A DNA stretch of 35,747 nt. It comes from Udaeobacter sp025935755 (GTDB lineage Bacteria; Verrucomicrobiota; Verrucomicrobiia; Chthoniobacterales; UBA10450). Each line of letters starts with the position of its first letter. Position 1 is the stretch's first letter. The DNA lies in NCBI GenBank assembly GCA_036278715.1, contig DASUKN010000073.1, positions 1-35,747 on the forward strand. Reading direction: 5' to 3'. Below the pieces are notes generated by a model. The model was not told the DNA's origin and did no database searches. It was given only the letters and a program-made list of their open reading frames with translations. Shown one piece after another: positions 24,885 through 33,237 of this stretch. The translations under genes and the position numbers were made by a program.

Positions 24885-26210
24885 TCATCGGTTGTAGCTC
24901 ACCCGCCAGATCGTCTTATCACCGTCTTCAGAAACGAGGAGGCTACCGTCTTTCGCGACGGTAAGTCCAACGGGACGACCCCAGACCTTGCCGTCGGAAG
25001 TAACGAAGCCGGTCACGAAGTCTTGATATTCGCCGCGTGCTTTGCCGGTCGATTTATCGAATGGTACCCGAATCACTTTATAACCGGTCCGTTTCATCCG
25101 GTTCCAGGAACCGTGCAAAGCAGCGAAGATGTCGCCTTTGTATTCGGACGGAAATTGGTCGCCCGTATAAAAGCATAGATTGAGGGAAGCCGAGTGCGCC
25201 TGCACGAGCACATCGGGAACGATGACTGTGTCCGCCAGCTCGGGATGCTTCCCTTTGTGACGTGGATCCTGATGATTTCCGATGTAATACCAGGGCCATC
25301 CATAAAACCCGCCCGGACGCACGCTGCTGATGTAATCGGGCGGCAAATCTTCGCCGATTTCGTCCCGCTCATTTGTGCTCATCCATAGTTCGTTGCCACC
25401 GGGCCGGAAAGCGATGCCAACGGCGTTTCGGATTCCCCAGGCGTAAACCTTTTGAGCGGTGCCATCGGGATTGAACTCAAAGATGCGCGCGCGGTTTTCT
25501 TCTGCAGCGTTATCCGACACGTTAGAACGCGAGCCGATGGACACGTACATTTTTTTTCCGTTGTGTGAAAAGACGATGCAACGTGTCCAGTGCCCGCCGC
25601 CGCGCAGCAACCCGCCGGGCGAGAGATGTGCGGCGAGCTTTTGGGCTGGGCCACGCGTTTTGAGATCGCCATTACGATAGGGAAATCGAATCACGCCGTC
25701 GGTATTCGCCACGTAGAGAAACTGCGGATCATCGCCGGGAGGATAGAAGGCGATTCCGAACGGCTTGTTCAAATCGTTCTGTGCAAAAGTTTCAGTGACG
25801 TCGGGCCTGCCATCGCTGTTGTTGTCGCGCAGCACTTTGATTTGATTGGCGCGACTTTCTACCACGAAGATGTCGCCATTCGGTGCGGTGAGCAGGAATC
25901 GCGGATCGCGAAATCCACTGGCGTACAATTCAATTTTGAATCCCGGCGGAACCTTGGGTTGGGCGTTTGCGGGCCGCGCCACGACGCGTGGTCCATTTAT
26001 CGCCAGCGCATTCGAGCTCGGCGGCGGCAAATCCTGCACCGTGATTTTGCGTGTCACTCCCGGTGCATCGCTTCTCCAGTCGCCCATCGCAGCTTTGCCC
26101 GTGAGGACCGCGCCTGTTTCAGCGGCGACTGCAACCACGATGGCGATGCCGAAGACGGCTCCGAAAAAGAATGTGCAGGAAATTACATCGCTTGATCGGC
26201 GCCCCTTCAT
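24885..26210 (-). CDS. sorbosone dehydrogenase-like secreted beta-propeller
   Basis: The protein has 441 residues. An N-terminal hydrophobic segment (SCTFFFGAVFGIAIVVAVAAE) should send it to the periplasm. The rest is a six-bladed propeller of the PQQ-dependent glucose/sorbosone dehydrogenase family. Visible parts are FRDPRFLLTAPNGDIFVVES, GIAFYPPGDDPQFLYVANTD, IGSRSNVSDN, AWGIRNAVGIAFRPG, NERDEIGEDLPPDYI and GFYGWPWYYIG. Family members oxidise sugars or aldehydes with PQQ. Many homologues are untested, so the substrate is unknown. No good ribosome-binding site precedes ATG 26210, so a downstream start such as M42 cannot be excluded. It is divergent from the zinc alcohol dehydrogenase gene. 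Confidence 0.87.
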   Translation of the reverse strand: MKGRRSSDVISCTFFFGAVFGIAIVVAVAAETGAVLTGKAAMGDWRSDAPGVTRKITVQDLPPPSSNALAINGPRVVARPANAQPKVPPGFKIELYASGFRDPRFLLTAPNGDIFVVESRANQIKVLRDNNSDGRPDVTETFAQNDLNKPFGIAFYPPGDDPQFLYVANTDGVIRFPYRNGDLKTRGPAQKLAAHLSPGGLLRGGGHWTRCIVFSHNGKKMYVSIGSRSNVSDNAAEENRARIFEFNPDGTAQKVYAWGIRNAVGIAFRPGGNELWMSTNERDEIGEDLPPDYISSVRPGGFYGWPWYYIGNHQDPRHKGKHPELADTVIVPDVLVQAHSASLNLCFYTGDQFPSEYKGDIFAALHGSWNRMKRTGYKVIRVPFDKSTGKARGEYQDFVTGFVTSDGKVWGRPVGLTVAKDGSLLVSEDGDKTIWRVSYNR

Positions 26211-26331
26211 CTAAATGGAATCGTTCGCCCGCTAAATGGCGCGCGGATTTGAAGCATCCACGCTCGCTGAAATCCTTCCGCAACAGCGCCACAGCTCTTG
26301 TCTTTTCTGGGAGCTGCGACGATTGAAATGC

Positions 26332-27357
26332 ATGAACAAGAAAATGCGTGTTGTCCAAGTCTCCCGAGCGGGCGGTCCGCTGGAGCTAGTCGAGCGCGAC
26401 ATCCCCGAACCCGAGCGCGGGTGGGTGCGCGTTAAGGTGGAAGCGTGCGGAGTTTGCCACAGCGACTCGTTAGTCAAAGAAGGCCTTTGGCCTGGTATCC
26501 AGTATCCGCGGGTGCCGGGACATGAAATCATCGGTGTTGTTGATGCCCTTGGCGAAGCGGTTAAGCCGTGGCAAACCGGCCAGCGCGTCGGCGTCGGCTG
26601 GCACGCTGGCAACTGCGGTTATTGCGATCACTGCCGGCGTGGCGAGTTCTTTGCCTGCACAGTAAATTTGCTGACCACAGGAATTTCCTTCGACGGCGGA
26701 TACGCCGACTACATGCTTGCCCCGGCTCAAGCCCTCGCCTCGGTACCTGGCGAACTCTCCGCAATCGAGAGCGCACCGCTGATGTGCGCCGGCCTAACGA
26801 CGTTCAATGCGCTGCGAAACAGCGGCGCTCGAGGCGGTGACGTGGTTGCGGTGCTCGGGATTGGCGGACTTGGCCATCTGGGCGTGCAATTTGCGAGGCG
26901 GATGGGTTTCAACACTGTCGCCATTGCGCGCGGAAAGGATAAGGAAGCGTTCGCCAAAAAACTCGGTGCACACCACTACATCGATAGCCAGGCCTCAGAT
27001 CCGGCGGCGGAATTGAACAAGCTGGGCGGCGCCAGAGTGGTGATCGCGACCGTCACCAATGCCGAGGCAATGACAGCGGTACTCGGCGGCCTCGCACCTA
27101 ACGGCCTGCTGATGGTCATCGGCGCAGCAGGGCCGATCTCGGTGGATCCGATTCTGCTCATCACCGGTTCCCGGTCGGTGAAAGGTTGGTACTCGGGAAC
27201 ATCCATCGATTCACAGGACACTCTGGAGTTCAGTGCGTCTTCGGACGTGCATTCCATGAACGAAATTTTTCCGTTGGAAAAAGCCGCCGAAGCGTACGAC
27301 CGCATGATGAGCGGTAAAGCGCGGTTTCGGGTGGTACTGAATGTCGCAGGCAAATAA
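26332..27357 (+). CDS. zinc-dependent alcohol dehydrogenase
   Basis: The protein has about 341 residues. It is a medium-chain zinc enzyme interconverting alcohols and aldehydes with NAD(P). Catalytic zinc ligands are in CGVCHSDSLVKEG and VPGHEIIGVV. The structural zinc is bound by GNCGYCDHCRRGEFFAC, with four Cys. The coenzyme fold has VAVLGIGGLGHLGVQFARRMG around residue 175. The start MNKKMRVVQVS was chosen by family length; GGGAG lies about 18 bases before it, so ATG 26344 is also possible. It is divergent from the sorbosone-dehydrogenase-like gene, and the two might act on related alcohols or aldehydes (inference). Confidence 0.92.
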   Translation: MNKKMRVVQVSRAGGPLELVERDIPEPERGWVRVKVEACGVCHSDSLVKEGLWPGIQYPRVPGHEIIGVVDALGEAVKPWQTGQRVGVGWHAGNCGYCDHCRRGEFFACTVNLLTTGISFDGGYADYMLAPAQALASVPGELSAIESAPLMCAGLTTFNALRNSGARGGDVVAVLGIGGLGHLGVQFARRMGFNTVAIARGKDKEAFAKKLGAHHYIDSQASDPAAELNKLGGARVVIATVTNAEAMTAVLGGLAPNGLLMVIGAAGPISVDPILLITGSRSVKGWYSGTSIDSQDTLEFSASSDVHSMNEIFPLEKAAEAYDRMMSGKARFRVVLNVAGK

Positions 27358-27374
27358 ATAGAGGCATGCGATTT

Positions 27375-27436
27375 GGCAGGGCGGCCACTCCTTTGCCCGC
27401 CACATCCAGCTGCGCGGCGCGCACGGAGTGTGCCCC
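27375..27436. repeat. degenerate palindromic element F (relative of A)
   Basis: A left part (GGCAGGGCGGCCACTCC, 27375-27391) and a right part ending GGAGTGTGCCCC (27425-27436) are imperfect inverted copies. The GGCAGGGCG end and the CGGAGTG block are shared with element A at 9828-9943. It lies in the 210-base gap before the repeat-protein gene. It is weaker than elements A-D. Confidence 0.4.
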
Positions 27437-27567
27437 TTAACTGCGCTACTCGTGCCGCAATCGCGGGTCAGAGTTCGGGCGACTTTGGGTGGATTGAGAA
27501 ACGCTTTTCCAAGCTCTTACTCATTTCTATCTCGACGAGTACGATTCCTCTGCGAGGCTGCAGGATT

Positions 27568-28983
27568 ATGAAAACGACACTCGCCATCGTCGTGACAGTG
27601 CTCTGCCTGTCGCTCGTCGCACACAAAACTTACGCAGTGATTCCACCGCCTGACGGAGGATATCCGGGATTAAACACGGCGGAGGGGCAGAATGCGCTGC
27701 TCAACCTTGGTGCCGGTGTCGCGAATACAGCGGTAGGATGGCGATCGCTCCTGAATGACAGCGCTGGCAGTTACAACACCGCTGTGGGAGCAGGCACCCT
27801 CCTTTTCAATGCGAATGGAAACGCCAACATCGCGATTGGCACTGCCGCCCTCTTATTCAATACCGTTGGAACAGACAACACGGCTGTTGGAGTAGCTGCT
27901 CTCCTTAATAACGACTCCACAGGCACCGGTATAGGGAGCTTTAATTCAGCGTTTGGGGCGCATGCGCTTGAACACAACACCGACGGCCAATCCAACAGCG
28001 CCTTTGGCAATTATGCGCTCTCCTCGAACACCACCGGTATGCTCAATACGGCCATCGGTTTGGGTTCACTTCTCAGTAACACCGATGGCAGCGCCAACAC
28101 CGCCATTGGCTTTGATGCGATGCTCAGCAACACAAGTGGGCAACAAAACACCGCGACTGGGTGGAATGCACTGTACTTCAACACAGTTGGCACCTTTAAC
28201 ACCGCCAACGGCATGAACGCACTTGTTGCGAATACGGTGGGCATTTCAAATACTGCCATTGGCTGGGGCGCATTGCTGAATAACGAGAGCGGCAATAACA
28301 ACAGTGCAATCGGGGTTCGGGCCGGCCAGGACATCACGGGCGACTTCAATATCAGCATTGGCTCGCAAGTGAGTGGAGTTGCCGGCGAAAGCAACACCAT
28401 TCGTATCGGCGATAATCTGCCGAACCAGACGTCAGAATCAGCGTGCTACGTCGGAGGGATTCACAACCAGGTTAGCGCTAACGGCCTTACGGTTCTCGTG
28501 AACGCCGATGGCAAACTCGGAACGACGGTCTCCTCTCGCCGTTTTAAAGAAGCGATTGAGCCGGTGGAGGAAGCCAGCGAGGCGCTTTTCGCACTGAGGC
28601 CGGTCATTTTCCGATACAAGAAAGAGATAGACCCGTTAGGCATCCGGCAGTTTGGCCTCGTGGCAGAGGAGGTGGAAAAAGTGAATCCCGACCTGGTCGG
28701 CCGCGATCTTGAAGGTAAGCCCACGGCAGTGCGCTACGATCAAGTCAACGCGATGTTGCTTAACGAGTTCCTGAAAGAGCACCGTAAGAACGAGGAACAG
28801 GCGGTCATCATTGCGCGCTTGGAGCAGCAAGTTCAGGCCCTCACTGCTGGCCTGCAAAAGGTGAGCGCACAGGTCGCCGCGACGAATGAAGCCGCGGAGA
28901 TACGAGGCGATATAGATCGATTGAGCCGGACATTAGCGGCAACGAGCGCGCCAGAGCGGCGGTCGCCCACGTTAATTGAGTAA
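27568..28983 (+). CDS. secreted 17-residue-repeat protein with Peptidase_S74 intramolecular chaperone domain
   Basis: The protein has 471 residues. A signal peptide (AIVVTVLCLSLVAHKTYA) is followed at about residues 53-260 by roughly twelve 17-residue repeats of the form NTAVGxxALLxNTxGxx; one unit is expanded to 22. The pattern suggests a left-handed parallel beta-helix like the YadA head. The C-terminal part (about 320-420) matches the S74 intramolecular chaperone of phage tail spikes, with SSRRFKEAIEP holding the Ser and Lys expected for self-cleavage. IRQFGLVAEEVEKVNPDLV and YDQVNAMLLNEFLKEH follow, then a coiled coil. It probably forms a secreted or surface trimer. ATG 27568 has AGGA close by. 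Confidence 0.85.
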   Translation: MKTTLAIVVTVLCLSLVAHKTYAVIPPPDGGYPGLNTAEGQNALLNLGAGVANTAVGWRSLLNDSAGSYNTAVGAGTLLFNANGNANIAIGTAALLFNTVGTDNTAVGVAALLNNDSTGTGIGSFNSAFGAHALEHNTDGQSNSAFGNYALSSNTTGMLNTAIGLGSLLSNTDGSANTAIGFDAMLSNTSGQQNTATGWNALYFNTVGTFNTANGMNALVANTVGISNTAIGWGALLNNESGNNNSAIGVRAGQDITGDFNISIGSQVSGVAGESNTIRIGDNLPNQTSESACYVGGIHNQVSANGLTVLVNADGKLGTTVSSRRFKEAIEPVEEASEALFALRPVIFRYKKEIDPLGIRQFGLVAEEVEKVNPDLVGRDLEGKPTAVRYDQVNAMLLNEFLKEHRKNEEQAVIIARLEQQVQALTAGLQKVSAQVAATNEAAEIRGDIDRLSRTLAATSAPERRSPTLIE

Positions 28984-29052
28984 AGGCTTTCGCAAACAGT
29001 GCTGAACGCGAATCGCCCAACGTGATGAATTAATAACTTCGCTGAAAATCGC

Positions 29053-29580
29053 GTGAACCATTGGGCAACAGCACTCGCGATCCTGATAACAGTGACTGCA
29101 TCACTCGCGCCGGGTGAGGATTTCAAAACCATCAACGGCAAAGAATACAAGGATGCAATCGTAAGTCGCGTTGAACCAGACGGAATTGTATTGCGGACAC
29201 ATTCCGCGGTGGTGAAAGTTTACTTCAGCGAATTCCCTGAAGGGCTTCGAAAGCGTTTCGACCGGAGCGGCGTTAAAACCGCAGGCGGCGCAATTCGGAA
29301 TCAAACTCCGGCAAAGAAAATCACGCCACCAAAACTCGCCGCCGCGATTGAAAAGCTTCAAAGGCAAGGTTTGCTACGCGTAGATTGCAGTGCGCCAGAA
29401 GCGAAAGCATGGATTGCCGCCAAGGTGTGGAAGGGGTGGGATGCAGCGGAGAAAGAAGACGTGACTAAGAATTTGGCCGCATATTGTCATCCGGAAAACC
29501 CGTCGATTGAAATTTTGGATAAGCAATCCGTCCGCAAGCTTGCGGGCTACGGTCCTGTTCAGCGTTTTCAGGTTTACTAG
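29053..29580 (+). CDS. small secreted protein of unknown function
   Basis: The protein has 175 residues. A signal peptide (WATALAILITVTASLAPG) is followed by FKTINGKEYKDAIVSRVEPD, GIVLRTHSAVVKVYFSEFP and EGLRKRFD. This block (T-x-G-K-x-Y-x-x-x-x-V-x-x-V-E-P-D-G-I) recurs in many exported proteins I associate with Verrucomicrobiota. The C-terminal half has no recognised domain. The GTG start has no clear Shine-Dalgarno site. It lies 70 bases after the repeat-protein gene on the same strand. No function can be assigned. Confidence 0.7.
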   Translation: MNHWATALAILITVTASLAPGEDFKTINGKEYKDAIVSRVEPDGIVLRTHSAVVKVYFSEFPEGLRKRFDRSGVKTAGGAIRNQTPAKKITPPKLAAAIEKLQRQGLLRVDCSAPEAKAWIAAKVWKGWDAAEKEDVTKNLAAYCHPENPSIEILDKQSVRKLAGYGPVQRFQVY

Positions 29581-30015
29581 TCAGTGGTGTCACAGGCGGA
29601 ACTTAACCCGCGGAGGAAATCGAATCGATCTCCTCACGCGCAATTCGAAGAAGAGCGGGTGCTCGCAATTCGCACGAAGTGCTATGGCTTGGGAGCGCAC
29701 GCTTCCAGCCCGCGCGCCGGCATCTTTGCGGGCACATTTGTGGTCGGCAGGATGCCGAACACCGCACGCAAGATGCGTGCGCCCCCGGAAATCAGCCCGG
29801 TTCGTCGCTTTCATAATCCTGGAGCAGAACAAGGCGCTCGAGGCAGCGAGTTATCCTGGGCATCCGCTTAAGCGCCCTGCTCTTGAAAAGCTGGTAAACA
29901 ATCGCAGTCGCTGGCTTCGCTTGCCGTTGTTTTGAGTGACTGCAAAGCGCAAACCGCGACGCTACGTGTAACGCCAACAGAAGGGGTCTCACAACCGACC
30001 GAATGGTTAGGTATC
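29581..30015. other. intergenic region with a repeat element
   Basis: These 435 bases lie between convergent genes. Open frames on both strands overlap each other and resemble no family, so none is called. The central part is the palindromic element at 29691-29786. No strong terminator with a T tract was found. Confidence 0.5.
29691..29786. repeat. palindromic-ended element E
   Basis: GGGAGCGCACGC at 29691-29702 is matched by its inverted copy at 29775-29786 with one mismatch, enclosing 96 bases. The interior holds further short palindromes (GCGCGCCGGC, GGCAGGATGCCG). It lies between convergent genes. Confidence 0.55.
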
Positions 30016-30921
30016 CTATTCTCGATTCCGGATAATCGTGACGGGTGTTCCCTTGCGAATCAGCAGCTCGATTTCGGAGAGATCATCTTTCAGCATGGCG
30101 ATTCCCTGAGGCGGGCGATTCGCATCGTCAACATTCGGTGTGTCGTCTTTGTCATCAGCGTCGACTGCGACCTGTGAATTCGTGGCATTGTCTTGCTCCA
30201 CGCTATAGAGCACGTAGCCCCTGCGGCCGAGGTCGATGCGTGGAGAGCCCTCTTTTTCCTTCTGGAATTCACGAGTGGAACGCACCGGTTTGCCATTTTC
30301 CCAAAACGACTTCGCGGTCACTTTGGTCTGGATCGTGGACTGTCGCGCCCGCGGCAGGTCAGCAGAGGCTATCGGATATTGAGTAAAAAATCCGCGACTA
30401 TCGTGGACAACGAGGCGGTCTCGCGGAAGGTCGATCGTAATGGTGAAATCAAGCTGTGGAACGAGCAGCTTTTCTCCGGGTCGAATCAACGTGGAATCCA
30501 GGTCGTTCACGCGAACGATGGCCTCGGCGCTGGATTGAAGCTTTCGCGCAATCGACGCCAGCGCGTCGCCGCTTTTCACCGTGTATTCTATTTTGCGAGG
30601 CGAAGGTTGCTTTGAGAAAAAGATTTGCGTGTTAACATCGCCGAGCAGGTCGCGCAGTTCGCGGGTGACGGGTGACTTCGGCGAAGTGGTAAGCGCGTTG
30701 ACCAGAATTTTGCGCGCCTCAATCAGCTTCCCTTCGTCCACCAGGCTTTGCGCTTGTTTCAACTTTTTGACGTTAGGATGGACATACTTCACCCTCGGAA
30801 TCGAGGTGTATTTCTCCAGTTTTTCAGGCCGGAAGACGATCCGCGCGACGTACGCCGCACCGCCGAAGATCACGATGATGAGCCCGCCAATCGTGCATTT
30901 TTGCCAGAGGGACATTCTCAT
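30016..30921 (-). CDS. membrane-anchored LysM protein with degenerate L,D-transpeptidase (YkuD-like) domain
   Basis: The protein has 301 residues. An N-terminal helix (IGGLIIVIFGGAAYVARIVF) is followed by a helical stretch, then a LysM domain (YTVKSGDALASIARKLQ, NDLDSTLIRPGEKLLVP, residues ~112-158), then a YkuD-like domain. The core matches the family (LDFTITIDLPRDRLVVHD and the end RKGTPVTII), but the catalytic motif is gone. Where SHGCIRM is expected the sequence is PQGIAMLKDD, lacking both His and Cys. The earlier HGT is replaced within GYVLYSVEQ. It should bind peptidoglycan without crosslinking it. It may be a scaffold or regulator. No ribosome-binding site is obvious. Confidence 0.72.
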   Translation of the reverse strand: MRMSLWQKCTIGGLIIVIFGGAAYVARIVFRPEKLEKYTSIPRVKYVHPNVKKLKQAQSLVDEGKLIEARKILVNALTTSPKSPVTRELRDLLGDVNTQIFFSKQPSPRKIEYTVKSGDALASIARKLQSSAEAIVRVNDLDSTLIRPGEKLLVPQLDFTITIDLPRDRLVVHDSRGFFTQYPIASADLPRARQSTIQTKVTAKSFWENGKPVRSTREFQKEKEGSPRIDLGRRGYVLYSVEQDNATNSQVAVDADDKDDTPNVDDANRPPQGIAMLKDDLSEIELLIRKGTPVTIIRNRE

Positions 30922-31235
30922 CGACCTGCGTCACAACCAACGTTGTGTATCTACAGAGACATCGTTTCTCGCCCGACACAAGTGCCTGAAAAATGCGAAA
31001 CTGACGATGGTCATCCGGACCAGAAAGAAAATTGCCGAGAGCTCCTGATAGCGCATCCTTCGCGTAAAGGCGGCGCCAATTAGCGGTGCCACAAACAGCG
31101 TTGAATAATCGAGTCGTCTTCGCATGCGGGGATTTGGTTCGACGGATTAGGGCGAACAACTTTTGCACAGCGAAAGACAAGCAACGGCGAGTCCGAAAAA
31201 GTCATCGTGTTACAAAGCCATCAAGGAGATGACAT
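30922..31235. other. intergenic region upstream of the LysM gene and the small membrane protein
   Basis: These 314 bases separate divergent genes. A 64-codon minus-strand frame (30931-31125) has no ribosome-binding site or family signature and is not called. AAGGAG at 31223-31228 is the ribosome-binding site of the small gene that follows. No promoter was recognised with confidence. Confidence 0.4.
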
Positions 31236-31352
31236 ATGCAATACCTCATTCTACTCGCCGTGATTTCCGCGCTGGTCCTCTACGTGCTGATCATAGCTGC
31301 CTGCCTATGCTATGTGCGACAGCGTGGGCAGCCGACGTGTTACTCGCGATAA
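31236..31352 (+). CDS. 38-residue single-helix membrane protein
   Basis: A short frame encodes MQYLILLAVISALVLYVLII, then AACLCYVRQRGQPTCYSR and a stop. It has one hydrophobic helix of about 24 residues and a basic C-terminal tail, which would face the cytoplasm by the positive-inside rule. AAGGAG ends seven bases before the ATG, one of the best ribosome-binding sites in the window. This makes the frame far more credible than other short frames. No family is recognised; it could be a small regulator or accessory subunit of a membrane complex. About 290 bases follow before the next gene. Confidence 0.6.
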   Translation: MQYLILLAVISALVLYVLIIAACLCYVRQRGQPTCYSR

Positions 31353-31644
31353 ACGCGTCCTGAACGGCAATCCCGCGTCAGGCGTGTTGCAGGCGTGTTC
31401 CAGGCGCTGACGCCGCGCCCAGTTACGCCGACTAGTGGCAGCCCGTCCGGCCAATGGTTCAACATTGTGCCGGGTTTCTTGTAAAAATTTATTTGCTGTT
31501 TTCGTTGCGATCTTTGATGTAAGGAGTCGTTCGCGACCGAGTTCAGATGAATGGCACTGTGTTTTCGTTTTATGCAGCGGCCACCTGGCCTCGGTGAGCC
31601 TTCGCCGTGTCGGGTATTGGTCACTTGCACGACAGTTATCTCGA
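31353..31644. other. spacer before the flavoprotein gene
   Basis: The following gene's frame stays open through most of this spacer (back to 31435), but the N-terminal extension has no resemblance to the family. The AT-rich stretch at about 31478-31500 (TTGTAAAAATTTATTTG) is the likeliest promoter region. No repeat element was found here. Confidence 0.35.
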
Positions 31645-33237
31645 ATGAAATCCAGATACGATGTGGTAATCCTCGGAGCCGGACACAACGGGCTCGTGGC
31701 GGCGACTTATCTCGGTCGCGCCGGGTTGAGCGTGCTGTTGCTGGAGAAAAATAATTACATAGGCGGGGCGACCACTTCGCAGCGAATCTTTCCGGATTAC
31801 GATGCACGTTTGTCGCGATATTCGTATCTGGTCAGTTTGTTTCCCTACAAAATCATCAAGGATCTCGGTTTGAATCTGGAATTGCGCCGGCGCGCGACCG
31901 CGTCCTGCACGCCGTACTTGAAACACGGCCACAATGGCGCGCTGCTCTTGAGCAATATCGACGAAGAGGTAAACGGCCGCTCGATGTGCGAACTGACCGG
32001 AAACGCCACGGAGTACGAACAGTTAAAATCTTTCTATGCCTTGCCGCGCGTGTTCGCCGAGCGTGTTTGGGACTCGATGCTTGAACCACTCGTTTCCAGG
32101 GATGAAATGGCTCGCCGGTTCAAAGTGGACGAAATTTCACGCGAAGCCTGGCGCGCCTTGGTGGAGGAACCACTCGGCATTGCAATCGAGCGTTACCTCC
32201 GGGACGATCTGGTGCGCGGCCTCGTTTTTACCGATGCGAAGGTCGGCGTCTTTACGTACCCGCACGACACTTCGCTTCTGCAAAACCGCTGTTTCCTTTA
32301 TCATCGTATCGGCAATAAAACCGGCGAATGGAAGGTGCCGGTCGGCGGAATGGGCGCGGTGTCGTCCGAACTGGAACGCTCTTCACGCGAAGCAGGCGCG
32401 GAAATCCTAACGAATGTTCAAATTCGCGCGCTGAATGTCTCAGGCAAAACGCGCACCGTTGAATTTCACGTAGACGGAAAAGACGAGACCGTTGAAGGGC
32501 GGTTTCTGCTGGTGAACTTCGGCCGAAATTTGCTGGCGAAATTTGCGGGCCGTTTTTATCAGCCGGATCGCACGGATGAAGGATCTGTGTTCAAAATGAA
32601 CATGCTCCTGAGCCGTTTGCCAAAGCTGAAAGCAAAGAAAATTCCTGCTACTGAAGCGTTTTGCGGAACGTTCCATAGCGACGAAGGATATGAACAGATG
32701 ATTCTCAGCTACGACCAGGCTTCAGACGGCACATTGCCGGATAAAATGCCGTGCGAAATCTATTGTCATACGTTGACCGATGACAGCATCCTCGCGCCAG
32801 AGCTGCGCGAACAGGGCTTTCACACGGTGACGCTGTTCGGACTCGATGCGCCATGGAGTTTGTTTGTGTGGGACAATGAAAAAATGCGACGGGAAGCGGA
32901 GAAAAAATATCTCGCCAGCATTAACCAATGGTTGGAGGAACCGATCGAAAATTGCCTCGCTGTGGCGCGTGACGGCAGCCCTTGCATCGAAAGCAAAAGC
33001 CCCGTAGACATCGAGGACGCTCTCGGGATGTATCACGGCAACATTTTTCATAACGCACTTACGTTTCCATTTGCCGAGCGCAAAGATCAGGTCGGCACAT
33101 GGGGTGTTGAGACGGAATACGACAATGTGTTCTTCTGCGGCTCGACCGCATTGCGAGGTGGCGCTGTTAGCGGCATTCCGGGGCACAACGCGGCGATGAA
33201 GGTGCTTGAACTTTGTCTAAAAGATTCCCATGGCTGA
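31645..33237 (+). CDS. FAD-dependent oxidoreductase, phytoene desaturase/PYROXD2-like
   Basis: The protein has 530 residues. The FAD-binding Rossmann motif is at the extreme N-terminus (YDVVILGAGHNGLVAATYLGR), followed by LLEKNNYIGGATTSQR. The C-terminal flavin motif is VFFCGSTALRGGAVSGIPGHNAA near residue 500. Internal VPVGGMGAVSSELERSSREAGA matches the CrtI-like amine oxidase/desaturase superfamily, close to the PYROXD2-type branch rather than classical carotenoid desaturases; no carotenoid genes are near. The start at 31645 fits the family but has no Shine-Dalgarno site. The next gene overlaps its end by eight bases, so the two products probably act together. Confidence 0.85.
   Translation: MKSRYDVVILGAGHNGLVAATYLGRAGLSVLLLEKNNYIGGATTSQRIFPDYDARLSRYSYLVSLFPYKIIKDLGLNLELRRRATASCTPYLKHGHNGALLLSNIDEEVNGRSMCELTGNATEYEQLKSFYALPRVFAERVWDSMLEPLVSRDEMARRFKVDEISREAWRALVEEPLGIAIERYLRDDLVRGLVFTDAKVGVFTYPHDTSLLQNRCFLYHRIGNKTGEWKVPVGGMGAVSSELERSSREAGAEILTNVQIRALNVSGKTRTVEFHVDGKDETVEGRFLLVNFGRNLLAKFAGRFYQPDRTDEGSVFKMNMLLSRLPKLKAKKIPATEAFCGTFHSDEGYEQMILSYDQASDGTLPDKMPCEIYCHTLTDDSILAPELREQGFHTVTLFGLDAPWSLFVWDNEKMRREAEKKYLASINQWLEEPIENCLAVARDGSPCIESKSPVDIEDALGMYHGNIFHNALTFPFAERKDQVGTWGVETEYDNVFFCGSTALRGGAVSGIPGHNAAMKVLELCLKDSHG

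Noticed and set aside
27724..28330. Regular about 51-base periodicity resembling a CRISPR or minisatellite array
   Set aside because: The period is 17 codons in one open frame and the units vary in DNA while conserving protein pattern (NTAVG..ALL.NT.G), so it is a repeat protein.
29507..29935. 142-codon frame after the small secreted protein
   Set aside because: It starts inside the preceding gene, crosses element E and shows no family similarity.
30931..31125. 64-codon minus-strand frame upstream of the LysM gene
   Set aside because: It has some hydrophobic residues but no ribosome-binding site, and other overlapping frames look equally plausible.
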